64,000 nucleotides of DNA, from contig NZ_JANZKW010000001.1 in NCBI RefSeq assembly GCF_027257935.1, positions 992,001 through 1,056,000 of the forward strand, written 5' to 3'. Under the pieces are notes generated by a model. The model did no database searches. It was not told where the DNA came from and saw only the letters and a program-made list of their open reading frames with translations. Shown piece by piece: positions 1 to 7,911 of the stretch (within the stretch, counting starts at the first letter, position 1; every line of letters starts with the position of its first letter). The position numbers were made by a program, and so were the translations under genes. The DNA comes from Chitinimonas sp. BJYL2 (GTDB taxonomy: Bacteria > Pseudomonadota > Gammaproteobacteria > Burkholderiales > Chitinimonadaceae).

Positions 1-1
1 C

Positions 2-646
2 CTCGATGCGGTGGTCGGCGCGGTCGATGTACCGGTCACGCTCAAGACGCGCCTGGGCTTCAAGAACGGCGAAGAGAACATCCTGCGTGTCGCCAAACTG
101 GCCGAGGATGCCGGGATCGCGGCACTGGCCCTGCATGGCCGCACGCGTGAAGACATGTACAACGGTGCTGCACGCTACGGCCTGATCGCCGAAGTAAAGC
201 GCATGCTGAAAATCCCGGTGATCGCCAACGGCGATATCACCACGCCGCAAAAGGCACAGCAGGTACTGCACGAGACCGGTGCCGACGCGATCATGATCGG
301 CCGCGCTGCGCAGGGCCGACCGTGGATCTTCCGCGAGATCAATCATTACCTCGATACCGGCACGCTGCTGGCCGCGCCACGCGTGAGTGAAATCCACGCG
401 ATCCTGATCGAGCATCTGCAAGACCATTACGATTTCCATGGCGAGTACTCGGGCTGCCGCATCGCCCGCAAACATATCGCCTGGTACACCAACGGCCTGC
501 ACGGCGCCAATGCCTTCCGCCAGCGCATGTATGTACTGGAAACCACGACCGAACAACTGGCGGCGGTGGATGCGTATTTCACCGAGCTGGCCCGGCAACA
601 CGAACGACTGACTTACCAAGACGAGACGGCCTTAGCGGCCGCTTAG
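2..646 (+). CDS. dusB: tRNA-dihydrouridine synthase B, 3' part
   Basis: FMN-dependent enzyme reducing uridines to dihydrouridine in the tRNA D-loop. The gene is open to the left edge, so the N-terminal FMN-barrel strands and probably the catalytic Cys are outside the window. Visible are the VTLKTRLGF strand, the LHGRTREDMYNG block with its substrate-binding His/Arg, the VIANGDI strand, and the FMN-phosphate loop GADAIMIGRAAQGRPWIF; the C-terminal helical tRNA-binding domain follows. It lies 25 bp before fis, the classical dusB-fis operon. The assignment as DusB rather than DusA or DusC rests on the Fis neighbour and the motif spelling. Confidence 0.93.
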   Translation, partial: LDAVVGAVDVPVTLKTRLGFKNGEENILRVAKLAEDAGIAALALHGRTREDMYNGAARYGLIAEVKRMLKIPVIANGDITTPQKAQQVLHETGADAIMIGRAAQGRPWIFREINHYLDTGTLLAAPRVSEIHAILIEHLQDHYDFHGEYSGCRIARKHIAWYTNGLHGANAFRQRMYVLETTTEQLAAVDAYFTELARQHERLTYQDETALAAA

Positions 647-671
647 CAGCCCCAGGGGAGAGAAAGACACC

Positions 672-908
672 ATGGCTCAGCATGATCAGATCTGTTTCGC
701 CGTACGCGACGCGCTGGAACAGTATTTCCGCGACCTCGACGGCGAAGCGCCCCAGGCCATCTACGACATGGTCTTGGCCAAGGTCGAAAAGCCCATGCTT
801 GAGGTGGTCCTCGGCAAGGCCCAGGGCAACCAGACCCGCGCCGCAGAGTTGCTGGGCATCAACCGCAATACCTTGCGCAAGAAGATGCAGGAACACGACC
901 TGCTCTGA
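672..908 (+). CDS. fis: Fis family nucleoid-associated DNA-binding protein
   Basis: 78-residue homodimeric nucleoid protein that bends DNA and tunes rRNA, replication and recombination sites. The C-terminal helix-turn-helix is clear ([20 protein letters not shown], about residues 52-71). The N-terminal half is shorter and more divergent than in the 98-residue enterobacterial Fis, as is usual in betaproteobacteria. A purine-rich ribosome-binding site (GGGGAGAGAAAG) lies just upstream of the ATG. It is the second gene of the dusB-fis operon. Confidence 0.93.
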   Translation: MAQHDQICFAVRDALEQYFRDLDGEAPQAIYDMVLAKVEKPMLEVVLGKAQGNQTRAAELLGINRNTLRKKMQEHDLL

Positions 909-919
909 CCCCATACCTC

Positions 920-950
920 CGGCACGCCCGTGAGCATGCGGGTTGTGCCG
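920..950 (+). promoter_or_regulatory. Hairpin in the fis-purH gap
   Basis: CGGCAC and CCCG pair with CGGG and GTGCCG around an 8-nt loop. No uridine run follows, so it is not a standard intrinsic terminator. It may be the 3' end of the fis transcript or part of the purH leader. Function unknown. Confidence 0.35.
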
Positions 951-988
951 ACAGAACGATTTCATCCCTTCTTACTTCGGTACCCATC

Positions 989-2551
989 ATGGTCAACATC
1001 AAGCGTGCGCTGATCAGCGTTTCCGACAAAACCGGCGTTCTCGACTTCGCCCGTGCCCTCAGCGAATTCGGCGTGGACATCCTTTCGACCGGCGGCACCG
1101 CCAAGTTGCTGGCCGAGGCCGGTATCAAGGTCACCGAAGTGGCCGATTACACCGGCTTCCCGGAAATGCTCGACGGCCGCGTCAAAACCCTGCACCCGAA
1201 GATCCACGGCGGCATCCTGGGCCGTCGCGATCTGGCCAGCCATGTCAGCAAGATGGCCGAGCATGGCATTGGCGGCATCGATCTGGTCTGCGTGAATCTG
1301 TACCCGTTTGAAGCGACCATTGCCAATCCCGATTGCACCTTTGACGATGCCATCGAGAACATCGATATCGGCGGCCCGGCCATGGTGCGCTCCGCCGCCA
1401 AGAACCACGCCTTTGTCGCCATCGTCACCGATGCCACCGATTACGCCCCACTGATCAGCGAGATGAAGGCCAACGATGGCGCCCTCGGCATCAACACACG
1501 CCGCAAGCTGGCCAAGAAGGCCTTCAGCCATACCGCTGCCTACGATGGCGCGATCAGCAACTACCTGACTTCGCTGACCGAGAGCGGCGAGCAGCAGACC
1601 TACCCGCAGCGCCTGAACGTGTCGTTCGAAAAAGTGCAGGACATGCGCTACGGCGAAAACCCGCACCAGAGCGCCGCCTTCTACCGCGATCTGGACCCGG
1701 CCGCCGGCTCGCTGGCCAACTACCGCCAGCTGCAGGGCAAGGAACTGAGCTACAACAACATCGCCGATTCGGACGCCGCCTGGGAAGCCGTGAAGGCTTT
1801 TGACGAGCCGGCCTGCGTGATCGTCAAGCACGCCAACCCGTGTGGCGTGGCCATCGCGGCCGATACGCTCACGGCTTACAAGCTGGCGTTTGCGACTGAT
1901 ACCACCAGCGCTTTCGGCGGCATCATCGCCTTCAACCGCGTGGTTGACGCCGCGACCGTCGAGGCCGTGACCGGCCAGTTCCTCGAAGTGCTGATCGCCC
2001 CGGCGTTTACCGATGAGGCCAAAGTCATCATCGCTGCCAAGAAGAACGTGCGCGTGCTGGAAGTACCGCTGGAAAACGGTGCCAACCGCTTTGACCTGAA
2101 GCGCGTCGGTGGTGGCATTCTGGTGCAGACGCCCGATGTGCACCGCATCAGCGTGGAAGATTTCAAGGTCGTCACCAAGAAGGCCCCGACGGCCGAGCAG
2201 CTCAAGGACCTGCTGTTCGCCTGGCGCGTGGCCCAGTTCGTCAAATCCAACGCCATCGTGTTCTGCGGTGGCGGCCAGACGCTGGGCGTAGGCGCCGGCC
2301 AGATGAGCCGTGTGGATTCGACCAAGATCGCCGCCATCAAGGCCAAGGGTGCAGGGCTCGATCTCAAGGGTTCGGTCTGCGCGTCCGATGCCTTCTTCCC
2401 GTTCCGCGACGGCGTGGACGTGATCGCCGAAAACGGCGTCAGCGCCATCGTCCAGCCGGGCGGTTCGATGCGCGATGAAGAAGTGATCGCCGCGGCTGAC
2501 GAGCATGGCATTGCCATGGTGGTCACCGGCGTGCGCCACTTCCGCCACTAA
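989..2551 (+). CDS. purH: Bifunctional AICAR transformylase / IMP cyclohydrolase
   Basis: Catalyses the last two steps of de novo purine synthesis, AICAR to FAICAR using 10-formyl-THF and then FAICAR to IMP. At 520 residues it is full family length. The N-terminal MGS-like cyclohydrolase domain starts [18 protein letters not shown] and carries STGGTAKLL and [15 protein letters not shown]. The C-terminal transformylase domain includes the KHANPCGVA motif, which carries the Lys-His pair known in the family, and ends in [12 protein letters not shown] and QPGGSMRD. It heads a purine cluster with purD 650 bp downstream, a GNAT gene lying between them. Confidence 0.98.
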   Translation: MVNIKRALISVSDKTGVLDFARALSEFGVDILSTGGTAKLLAEAGIKVTEVADYTGFPEMLDGRVKTLHPKIHGGILGRRDLASHVSKMAEHGIGGIDLVCVNLYPFEATIANPDCTFDDAIENIDIGGPAMVRSAAKNHAFVAIVTDATDYAPLISEMKANDGALGINTRRKLAKKAFSHTAAYDGAISNYLTSLTESGEQQTYPQRLNVSFEKVQDMRYGENPHQSAAFYRDLDPAAGSLANYRQLQGKELSYNNIADSDAAWEAVKAFDEPACVIVKHANPCGVAIAADTLTAYKLAFATDTTSAFGGIIAFNRVVDAATVEAVTGQFLEVLIAPAFTDEAKVIIAAKKNVRVLEVPLENGANRFDLKRVGGGILVQTPDVHRISVEDFKVVTKKAPTAEQLKDLLFAWRVAQFVKSNAIVFCGGGQTLGVGAGQMSRVDSTKIAAIKAKGAGLDLKGSVCASDAFFPFRDGVDVIAENGVSAIVQPGGSMRDEEVIAAADEHGIAMVVTGVRHFRH

Positions 2552-2620
2552 GCAGTAGCTTCTGCCGGGCATGGTCGCCAAGCCATGCCCGGCGTCGATC
2601 AGCCCATACCGAAACTGCCG

Positions 2621-3109
2621 ATGAACCAGCACTTCCAGATTCGCCCCGCCGTCGCGACCGATGTCAGCGCCATACTCGGCATGATCCGTGAGTTGGCGGA
2701 TTTCGAGCAGTTGTCGCACTTGGTGGTCGCCACGGAGCAGGATCTGCTGGACCACCTGTTTGGCGCGCAGGGCGGCGTGGAATGCCTGATGGGGCTGGAA
2801 AACGATCAGCCCGTGGCCTTCGCGCTGTACTTCTATAATTTCTCGACTTTTCTGGGCAAACGCGGCCTGTATCTGGAAGACCTGTATGTCAAACCCGTCG
2901 GGCGCGGCAAGGGCTATGGCAAGGCCTTGCTGGCGGCGCTGGCCAAACTCGCGACCGAACGGCAGTGCGCCCGCTTTGACTGGAGCGTGCTGGACTGGAA
3001 CGAGAACGCCATCCGCTTCTATCAAAGCCTGGGCGCAACCGTGATGCCGGATTGGCGTATCTGCCGGCTGACCGGTACCGAATTGCAGACACTGGCGGCG
3101 CAAGGCTGA
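2621..3109 (+). CDS. GNAT family N-acetyltransferase (diamine/thialysine acetyltransferase-like)
   Basis: A 162-residue single-domain Gcn5-related acetyltransferase. The sequence opens FQIRPAVATDVSAILGMIRELADFE, and the acetyl-CoA pyrophosphate loop is VGRGKGYGKALL. The central block GLYLEDLYVKP and the end FDWSVLDWNENAIRFYQSLGA resemble the spermidine/spermine and thialysine acetyltransferase branch, so a small amine is the likely acceptor. An ATG at 2585 is in frame, but the one at 2621 sits directly before the conserved domain and is preferred. The link to purine synthesis is only by position. Confidence 0.85.
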   Translation: MNQHFQIRPAVATDVSAILGMIRELADFEQLSHLVVATEQDLLDHLFGAQGGVECLMGLENDQPVAFALYFYNFSTFLGKRGLYLEDLYVKPVGRGKGYGKALLAALAKLATERQCARFDWSVLDWNENAIRFYQSLGATVMPDWRICRLTGTELQTLAAQG

Positions 3110-3119
3110 CGTTAGTGGG

Positions 3120-3133
3120 GTTTCATGTGAAAC
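3120..3133. promoter_or_regulatory. parS-like palindrome
   Basis: GTTTCATGTGAAAC differs at one position from the core of the widely conserved ParB site GTTTCACGTGAAAC. It sits inside a longer perfect 8+2+8 dyad in the intergenic gap before purD. The identical 14-mer occurs in opposite orientation at 36187-36200, on the other side of the origin. Confidence 0.5.
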
Positions 3134-3145
3134 CCGACGCAGTGA

Positions 3146-3190
3146 GGTGTCAGGACTGAGATGCAGCGCGCCTGCTGCTCAGTCCTCACC
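3146..3190 (+). promoter_or_regulatory. Structured leader of purD
   Basis: A nested hairpin: GGTG and AGGACTGAG pair with CTCAGTCCT and CACC, with an inner GCAG/CTGC stem. The right arm includes CCTC (3184-3187), which could instead pair with the purD Shine-Dalgarno GAGG (3198-3201). No uridine tract follows. It could affect purD translation; no known riboswitch class was recognised. Confidence 0.35.
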
Positions 3191-3207
3191 CCTTACCGAG
3201 GTAAACC

Positions 3208-4485
3208 ATGAACATTCTTGTCATCGGCTCTGGCGGCCGCGAACACGCGCTGGCCTGGAAAATTGCGCAATCCAAGCGCGTCGGCAAGGTCTTCGTCGCG
3301 CCGGGCAACCCCGGCACCGAACGCGAGGCCGGTCTGACCAATGTGCCCGTTACGGCAATTGCCGATCTGGTGGCTTTTGCCAAAAGCGAGAACGTGGCCC
3401 TCACGGTTGTGGGCCCCGAAGCCCCGCTGGCTGCAGGTGTCGTGGATGCTTTCCGCGCCGAGGGTCTGAAGATTTTCGGGCCGACCAAGGCCGCTGCCCA
3501 GCTCGAAAGCTCCAAGGATTTCGCCAAGGCCTTCATGGCTCGCCACGGCATCCCCACCGCCCAGTACCAGACCTTTGCCGATGCAGCGCAAGCCCATGCC
3601 TATGTGGCCCAGCGCGGTGCACCCATCGTCATCAAGGCCGATGGCCTCGCTGCCGGCAAGGGCGTGATCGTGGCCATGTCGCTCGACGAGGCCCACGCGG
3701 CTATCGATTTGATGCTGGTCGATAACAAGATGGGCGATGCCGGCGCGCGCGTGGTGATCGAGGATTTCCTCAAGGGCGAGGAAGCCAGCTTCATCGTGAT
3801 GGTTGATGGCAAGAATGTGTTGCCGTTCGCCTCAAGCCAGGATCACAAACGCCTGCTGGATAACGATGCCGGCCCCAACACCGGAGGGATGGGCGCGTAT
3901 TCGCCAGCCCCAGTCGTGACACCCGAAGTGCATGCCCGTGCCATGCGCGAGGTGATCCTGCCCACGGTGGCCGGCATGGCCAAGGACGGCATCCCGTACA
4001 CCGGTTTCCTGTATGCGGGCCTGATGGTGGACGACGACGGCAGCGTCAATGTCGTCGAGTTCAACTGCCGCATGGGCGATCCGGAAACCCAACCGATCAT
4101 GGCGCGGCTCAAGTCCGATATGGTGGGCTTGGTCGAACACGCAGTGAATGGCACGCTCGATCAGACCGAGGCCGAGTGGGACCGCCGCGTTGCCCTGGGT
4201 GTGGTACTCGCCGCCGCCGGCTACCCCGATGCCCCGCGCAAGGGCGATGTGATCCATGGCCTGCCGGCACAGCATGCCGACGATGCGCTGGTATTCCATG
4301 CCGGCACCGCCCGGCAGGGTGCGGATATCGTGACCAGCGGCGGGCGCGTGCTCTGCGTCACCGGCCTGGGCGATAGTGTGAAAGTCGCGCAGAAACGGGC
4401 CTATGATGTGATTGAGGGCATCCGGTTCGATGGCATGCAGTATCGCCGCGATATCGGCTTCCGCGCCTTGAGCCGCAAGGCGTAA
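3208..4485 (+). CDS. purD: Phosphoribosylamine-glycine ligase (GAR synthetase)
   Basis: ATP-grasp enzyme joining phosphoribosylamine and glycine to give GAR, the second committed step of purine synthesis. At 425 residues it has standard length. The N-terminal domain begins MNILVIGSGGREHALAWK. The ATP-grasp region contains VIKADGLAAGKGVIVA and the GEEASF segment. The signature DHKRLLDNDAGPNTGGMGAYSP and the metal-binding end VVEFNCRMGDPETQ are intact. A Shine-Dalgarno GAGG precedes the ATG by 6 nt. Confidence 0.98.
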   Translation: MNILVIGSGGREHALAWKIAQSKRVGKVFVAPGNPGTEREAGLTNVPVTAIADLVAFAKSENVALTVVGPEAPLAAGVVDAFRAEGLKIFGPTKAAAQLESSKDFAKAFMARHGIPTAQYQTFADAAQAHAYVAQRGAPIVIKADGLAAGKGVIVAMSLDEAHAAIDLMLVDNKMGDAGARVVIEDFLKGEEASFIVMVDGKNVLPFASSQDHKRLLDNDAGPNTGGMGAYSPAPVVTPEVHARAMREVILPTVAGMAKDGIPYTGFLYAGLMVDDDGSVNVVEFNCRMGDPETQPIMARLKSDMVGLVEHAVNGTLDQTEAEWDRRVALGVVLAAAGYPDAPRKGDVIHGLPAQHADDALVFHAGTARQGADIVTSGGRVLCVTGLGDSVKVAQKRAYDVIEGIRFDGMQYRRDIGFRALSRKA

Positions 4486-4511
4486 CCCATCAACTGACCA
4501 GGACGATCCCG

Positions 4512-4931
4512 ATGAGCTGGTTCTCCAATTTGCTCAATGCCTTTACCGGCCTGTTCGGGATCAAATCCGCCTCGGCCGAGGCAGAAAAATCTGCCCTGAC
4601 CGGCAGCCGCCAGTTCCGCCGCACGGCGGGTCACTGGCCGGTGTGGATCGAGCTGGGTAAAACCACGCGCGAGCAGACCCCGCCGCACGATGACTCCTGC
4701 TTCACCCTGCGCTTCTCGGCCAGCGATGCGCCCTTGCTGCGCTCACTGGGGATCCAGAGCCGGGATTTTGATGGCATCTACGTCAGCGACAAGCAATCGG
4801 CCGTGGTGCAACTGCCTGAGCGCTTGGTGGAAGAGCTGGGCAAGCATGTGGATCCGCCCGTTTATGTGGAGGCCTTTCTTGATGGCCAGCCGCTGGGCTC
4901 GCGCAAGTTCAGCCTGCCCCTGCGCTTCTAG
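4512..4931 (+). CDS. Small uncharacterised protein
   Basis: 139 residues, family not recognised. It starts with a short hydrophobic/amphipathic stretch (SWFSNLLNAFTGLFGI) and then has a charged, soluble-looking body with no obvious catalytic motif, ending KFSLPLRF. A good ribosome-binding site (AGGACGAT) supports the ATG. It lies 26 bp after purD and is probably co-transcribed with it. GC-rich codon use matches the neighbours, so it looks like a resident gene rather than an import. Confidence 0.7.
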   Translation: MSWFSNLLNAFTGLFGIKSASAEAEKSALTGSRQFRRTAGHWPVWIELGKTTREQTPPHDDSCFTLRFSASDAPLLRSLGIQSRDFDGIYVSDKQSAVVQLPERLVEELGKHVDPPVYVEAFLDGQPLGSRKFSLPLRF

Positions 4932-5063
4932 CCGCGCCGGCTTAGGCCGCTTGCGGGTCATGCTCGCAGCAAGGCCCGCCAAGTCCTTGTCGCATAAGCC
5001 TTTCTGGCCCTAAGGGGTGGGCTGGGGTAGAATTCAGCCCCTTTGCCGCTGCCTTCCCCACGC

Positions 5064-6317
5064 ATGTCGCTGTTTGCCCTTGGCCTCAATCATGAGACGG
5101 CACCCATCTCGGTGCGGGAGAAGCTCGCCTTCTCGCCAGAGGAATTGCGTGCGGCCGTGGCGGAACTCGTCGCCACCCATGGCGTACATGAAGCGGCCAT
5201 TGTCTCCACCTGCAACCGCACCGAGCTCTACGCCAGCGCACGGGACGAAGCGATCCTGCTCGACTGGCTGGCGCAATCTCGCCAGCTCGACCGCGCCACC
5301 ATCACCCCCTATCTATACCGCCTGCCCGAGCGCGATGCTGCCCGCCATGTGTTCCGCGTGGCCGCCGGTCTCGATTCCATGGTCTTGGGCGAAACGCAGA
5401 TCCTTGGCCAGCTCAAGGATGCGGTGCGCGAGGCGCAAGAAGCCGGGGGGCTCGGCGCCTCGCTGAACGGCCTGTTCCAGAAAGCCTTCGCGGTAGCCAA
5501 GGACGTGCGCACGCAGACCGCGATTGGTGCCAACTCGGTCTCGATGGCTGCCGCAGCCGTCAAACTGGCCGAGCGCCTTTTTCCCGATATTGCCGAACTC
5601 GATGTGCTGTTCATCGGTGCCGGCGAAATGATCGAGCTGTGCGCCACCCACTTTGCCGCCAAACGCCCGCGGCGCATGGCCGTGGCCAACCGCACGGTGG
5701 AACGGGGCCAGGCACTGGCGCAGCAATTCGGCGGTGAGGCCTTTGCCTTGGCCGAATTGCCGGACCGTCTGCCGCAGTTCGATATCGTCATCACCAGCAC
5801 CGCCAGCCAGCTGCCCATCATCGGCCTCGGTGCCGTCGAACGCGCGGTCAAGGCGCGCAAGCACCGGCCCATCTTCATGGTGGACTTGGCCGTACCGCGC
5901 GATGTGGAACCCGAAGTCGGTGCGTTGCCCGACGTGTATCTGTACTCGGTCGATGATCTGGCCGAAGTCGTCCGCCAGGGCCGCGCCGAGCGTGTGCAGG
6001 CGGTGGAAGCTGCCAGCGTGATCGTGGAGCAGGGTGCCGACGAGTTCATGCAATGGCTCGATAACCGTGCGCTCGTCCCCACCATCCGCGCGCTCAAGGA
6101 TCATGCCGAGCGCCTGCGTCGCCATGAGCTGGAACGCGCCAGCAAGCTGCTACAAAAGGGCGAGGACCCGGCGGCCGTGCTCGAATCGCTTTCGCTGTCG
6201 CTCAGCAACAAATTCCTGCATGCCCCACTGGCCGCGCTGAATCAAGCCGCCACCAGCCAGCACGGCGATCTGATCGACGCCGTCCGCCGCCTTTACCACC
6301 TGCACGACGAGGAATAG
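5064..6317 (+). CDS. hemA: Glutamyl-tRNA reductase
   Basis: NADPH-dependent reduction of glutamyl-tRNA(Glu) to glutamate-1-semialdehyde, the entry step of C5 tetrapyrrole synthesis. 417 residues. The catalytic domain shows [17 protein letters not shown] and the nucleophile motif [10 protein letters not shown]. The NADPH Rossmann fold has [12 protein letters not shown], and the C-terminal dimerisation helix follows. The ATG at 5064 gives the conserved [14 protein letters not shown] start and is preferred to the upstream TTG at 5043. A possible -10 element (TAGAAT) lies about 35 bp upstream. Confidence 0.97.
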   Translation: MSLFALGLNHETAPISVREKLAFSPEELRAAVAELVATHGVHEAAIVSTCNRTELYASARDEAILLDWLAQSRQLDRATITPYLYRLPERDAARHVFRVAAGLDSMVLGETQILGQLKDAVREAQEAGGLGASLNGLFQKAFAVAKDVRTQTAIGANSVSMAAAAVKLAERLFPDIAELDVLFIGAGEMIELCATHFAAKRPRRMAVANRTVERGQALAQQFGGEAFALAELPDRLPQFDIVITSTASQLPIIGLGAVERAVKARKHRPIFMVDLAVPRDVEPEVGALPDVYLYSVDDLAEVVRQGRAERVQAVEAASVIVEQGADEFMQWLDNRALVPTIRALKDHAERLRRHELERASKLLQKGEDPAAVLESLSLSLSNKFLHAPLAALNQAATSQHGDLIDAVRRLYHLHDEE

Positions 6318-6319
6318 CG

Positions 6320-6778
6320 ATGCGCGCCGCTCCAGTGACCTGGTCCCGGGGCGCGTATGAGGTCAGCACCGACCTTGCCCGCCTCGATCTGTCCGCCGCC
6401 CACCAGATGATTGCCGGCACCTACTGGGCCGCCGACATCCCGTTCGAGACCTTCCGCCGCTCGGTGGAAGGCGCGTATACCTTCGGCGTTTACCATGCGG
6501 GCGAGCTGATCGGCCTGGCCCGCGTGATCAGCGACGGTGCGACGATTGCCTATCTGGGCGATGTGTATATCACCGAGGCACACCGCGGCCAGGGTCTGGC
6601 GCGCTGGCTGCTCGACTGCATCGACGCCCACCCCGATCTGCAAGGCCTGCGCCGCTGGATACTGCTGACGCGCGACGCACACGCCCTTTATCAGCAAGCC
6701 GGCTACACCGCGCTTGCCGCCCCCGAGCGCTGGATGGAACGCGCCGTGCCCAATCCTTACCGGAAACCTGCTCCATGA
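6320..6778 (+). CDS. GNAT family N-acetyltransferase
   Basis: 152 residues. After the first strand come [29 protein letters not shown] and [20 protein letters not shown], the latter with the acetyl-CoA loop RGQGLA; it ends [16 protein letters not shown]. The pattern fits the common YhhY/ElaA-like bacterial GNAT group of unknown substrate. The gene is wedged between hemA (2-bp gap) and prfA (4-bp ATGA overlap), so it is translationally coupled to a core operon. Many proteobacteria have hemA directly followed by prfA here. Confidence 0.87.
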   Translation: MRAAPVTWSRGAYEVSTDLARLDLSAAHQMIAGTYWAADIPFETFRRSVEGAYTFGVYHAGELIGLARVISDGATIAYLGDVYITEAHRGQGLARWLLDCIDAHPDLQGLRRWILLTRDAHALYQQAGYTALAAPERWMERAVPNPYRKPAP

Positions 6779-7866
6779 AGCCCAGCATCGCCCACAAGCT
6801 CGCCAATCTGGCCGACCGGCTCGAAGAAGTGAACCACTTGCTTGCCAGCGAGGAAGCCACGCGCGATATGGACCAGTTCCGCAAGCTCTCGCGCGAGCAT
6901 GCCGAAATCACGCCGATCGTGGCGCTGTTCCACACTTACCAGCAGACCGAACGCGATCTGGCCACCGCCCGCGAGCTGCTGGACGACCCGGACATGAAGG
7001 AACTCGCCGAAGCTGAGCTGGCCGATGGCGAAACGCGGCTGGCCACGCTTGATGCCGAGCTGCAAACAGCGCTGCTGCCGCGCGATCCCAACGACGAGCG
7101 CAATATCTATCTGGAAATCCGCGCCGGCACGGGTGGCGATGAATCGGCGCTGTTTGCCGGCGATCTGTTCCGCATGTACAGCCGCTACGCCGAACGCAAC
7201 CGCTGGCAGGTGGAAATCGTCTCGGCCAATGAATCGGATCTGGGCGGCTACAAGGAAGTGATTGCACGCATCGTGGGGCAGGGCGCGTATTCCAAGCTCA
7301 AGTTCGAGAGCGGTGGCCACCGCGTACAGCGCGTGCCGGCTACCGAATCGCAAGGCCGTATCCATACCTCGGCCTGCACCGTGGCGGTGATGCCCGAGGC
7401 CGACGAGCTCGAAGAAGTGAACATCAACCCGGCCGATATCCGTATCGACACCTTCCGCGCCAGCGGTGCCGGCGGTCAGCACATCAACAAGACCGACTCG
7501 GCCATCCGCATCACCCACTTCCCGACCGGGCTGGTGGTGGAGTGCCAGGACGGCCGTAGCCAGCATCAGAACAAGGCGCAGGCCCTGCGCGTGCTGGCCG
7601 CACGCATCAAGGACCAGCAGGAGCGTGACGCCCACGCCAAGGAAGCCGCCATGCGCAAGTCCCTGGTCGGCTCAGGTGATCGCAGCGAGCGCATCCGTAC
7701 TTACAACTTCCCGCAGGGGCGGATGACCGATCACCGCATCAACCTCACTTTGTACAAGCTCGACACCATCATGGATGGCGATCTGTTCGAGCTGACCCAG
7801 GCGCTGCAGACCGAACATCAGGCCGAACTGCTGGCCGCGATGGCCGAACAGGGCGAGGGCAGCTAA
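6775..7866 (+). CDS. prfA: Peptide chain release factor 1
   Basis: Recognises UAA and UAG stop codons and triggers peptidyl-tRNA hydrolysis. 363 residues, normal for RF1. The catalytic GGQ is in [18 protein letters not shown]; the codon-recognition region lies in the preceding segment around [19 protein letters not shown]. The start ATG overlaps the preceding acetyltransferase stop. The usual downstream partner prmC/hemK, which methylates this GGQ glutamine, is not next to it; the following gene is a GGDEF/EAL protein. Confidence 0.98.
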   Translation: MKPSIAHKLANLADRLEEVNHLLASEEATRDMDQFRKLSREHAEITPIVALFHTYQQTERDLATARELLDDPDMKELAEAELADGETRLATLDAELQTALLPRDPNDERNIYLEIRAGTGGDESALFAGDLFRMYSRYAERNRWQVEIVSANESDLGGYKEVIARIVGQGAYSKLKFESGGHRVQRVPATESQGRIHTSACTVAVMPEADELEEVNINPADIRIDTFRASGAGGQHINKTDSAIRITHFPTGLVVECQDGRSQHQNKAQALRVLAARIKDQQERDAHAKEAAMRKSLVGSGDRSERIRTYNFPQGRMTDHRINLTLYKLDTIMDGDLFELTQALQTEHQAELLAAMAEQGEGS

Positions 7867-7911
7867 GCTACAGACAGCGCTGATCATCCCCTGTCTACTA
7901 CTGCTCCCTTT

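Noticed and set aside
962-3103. 713-codon open frame on the minus strand
   Set aside because: Antisense shadow of purH and the acetyltransferase; no recognisable domain and composition is the mirror of GC-rich codons.
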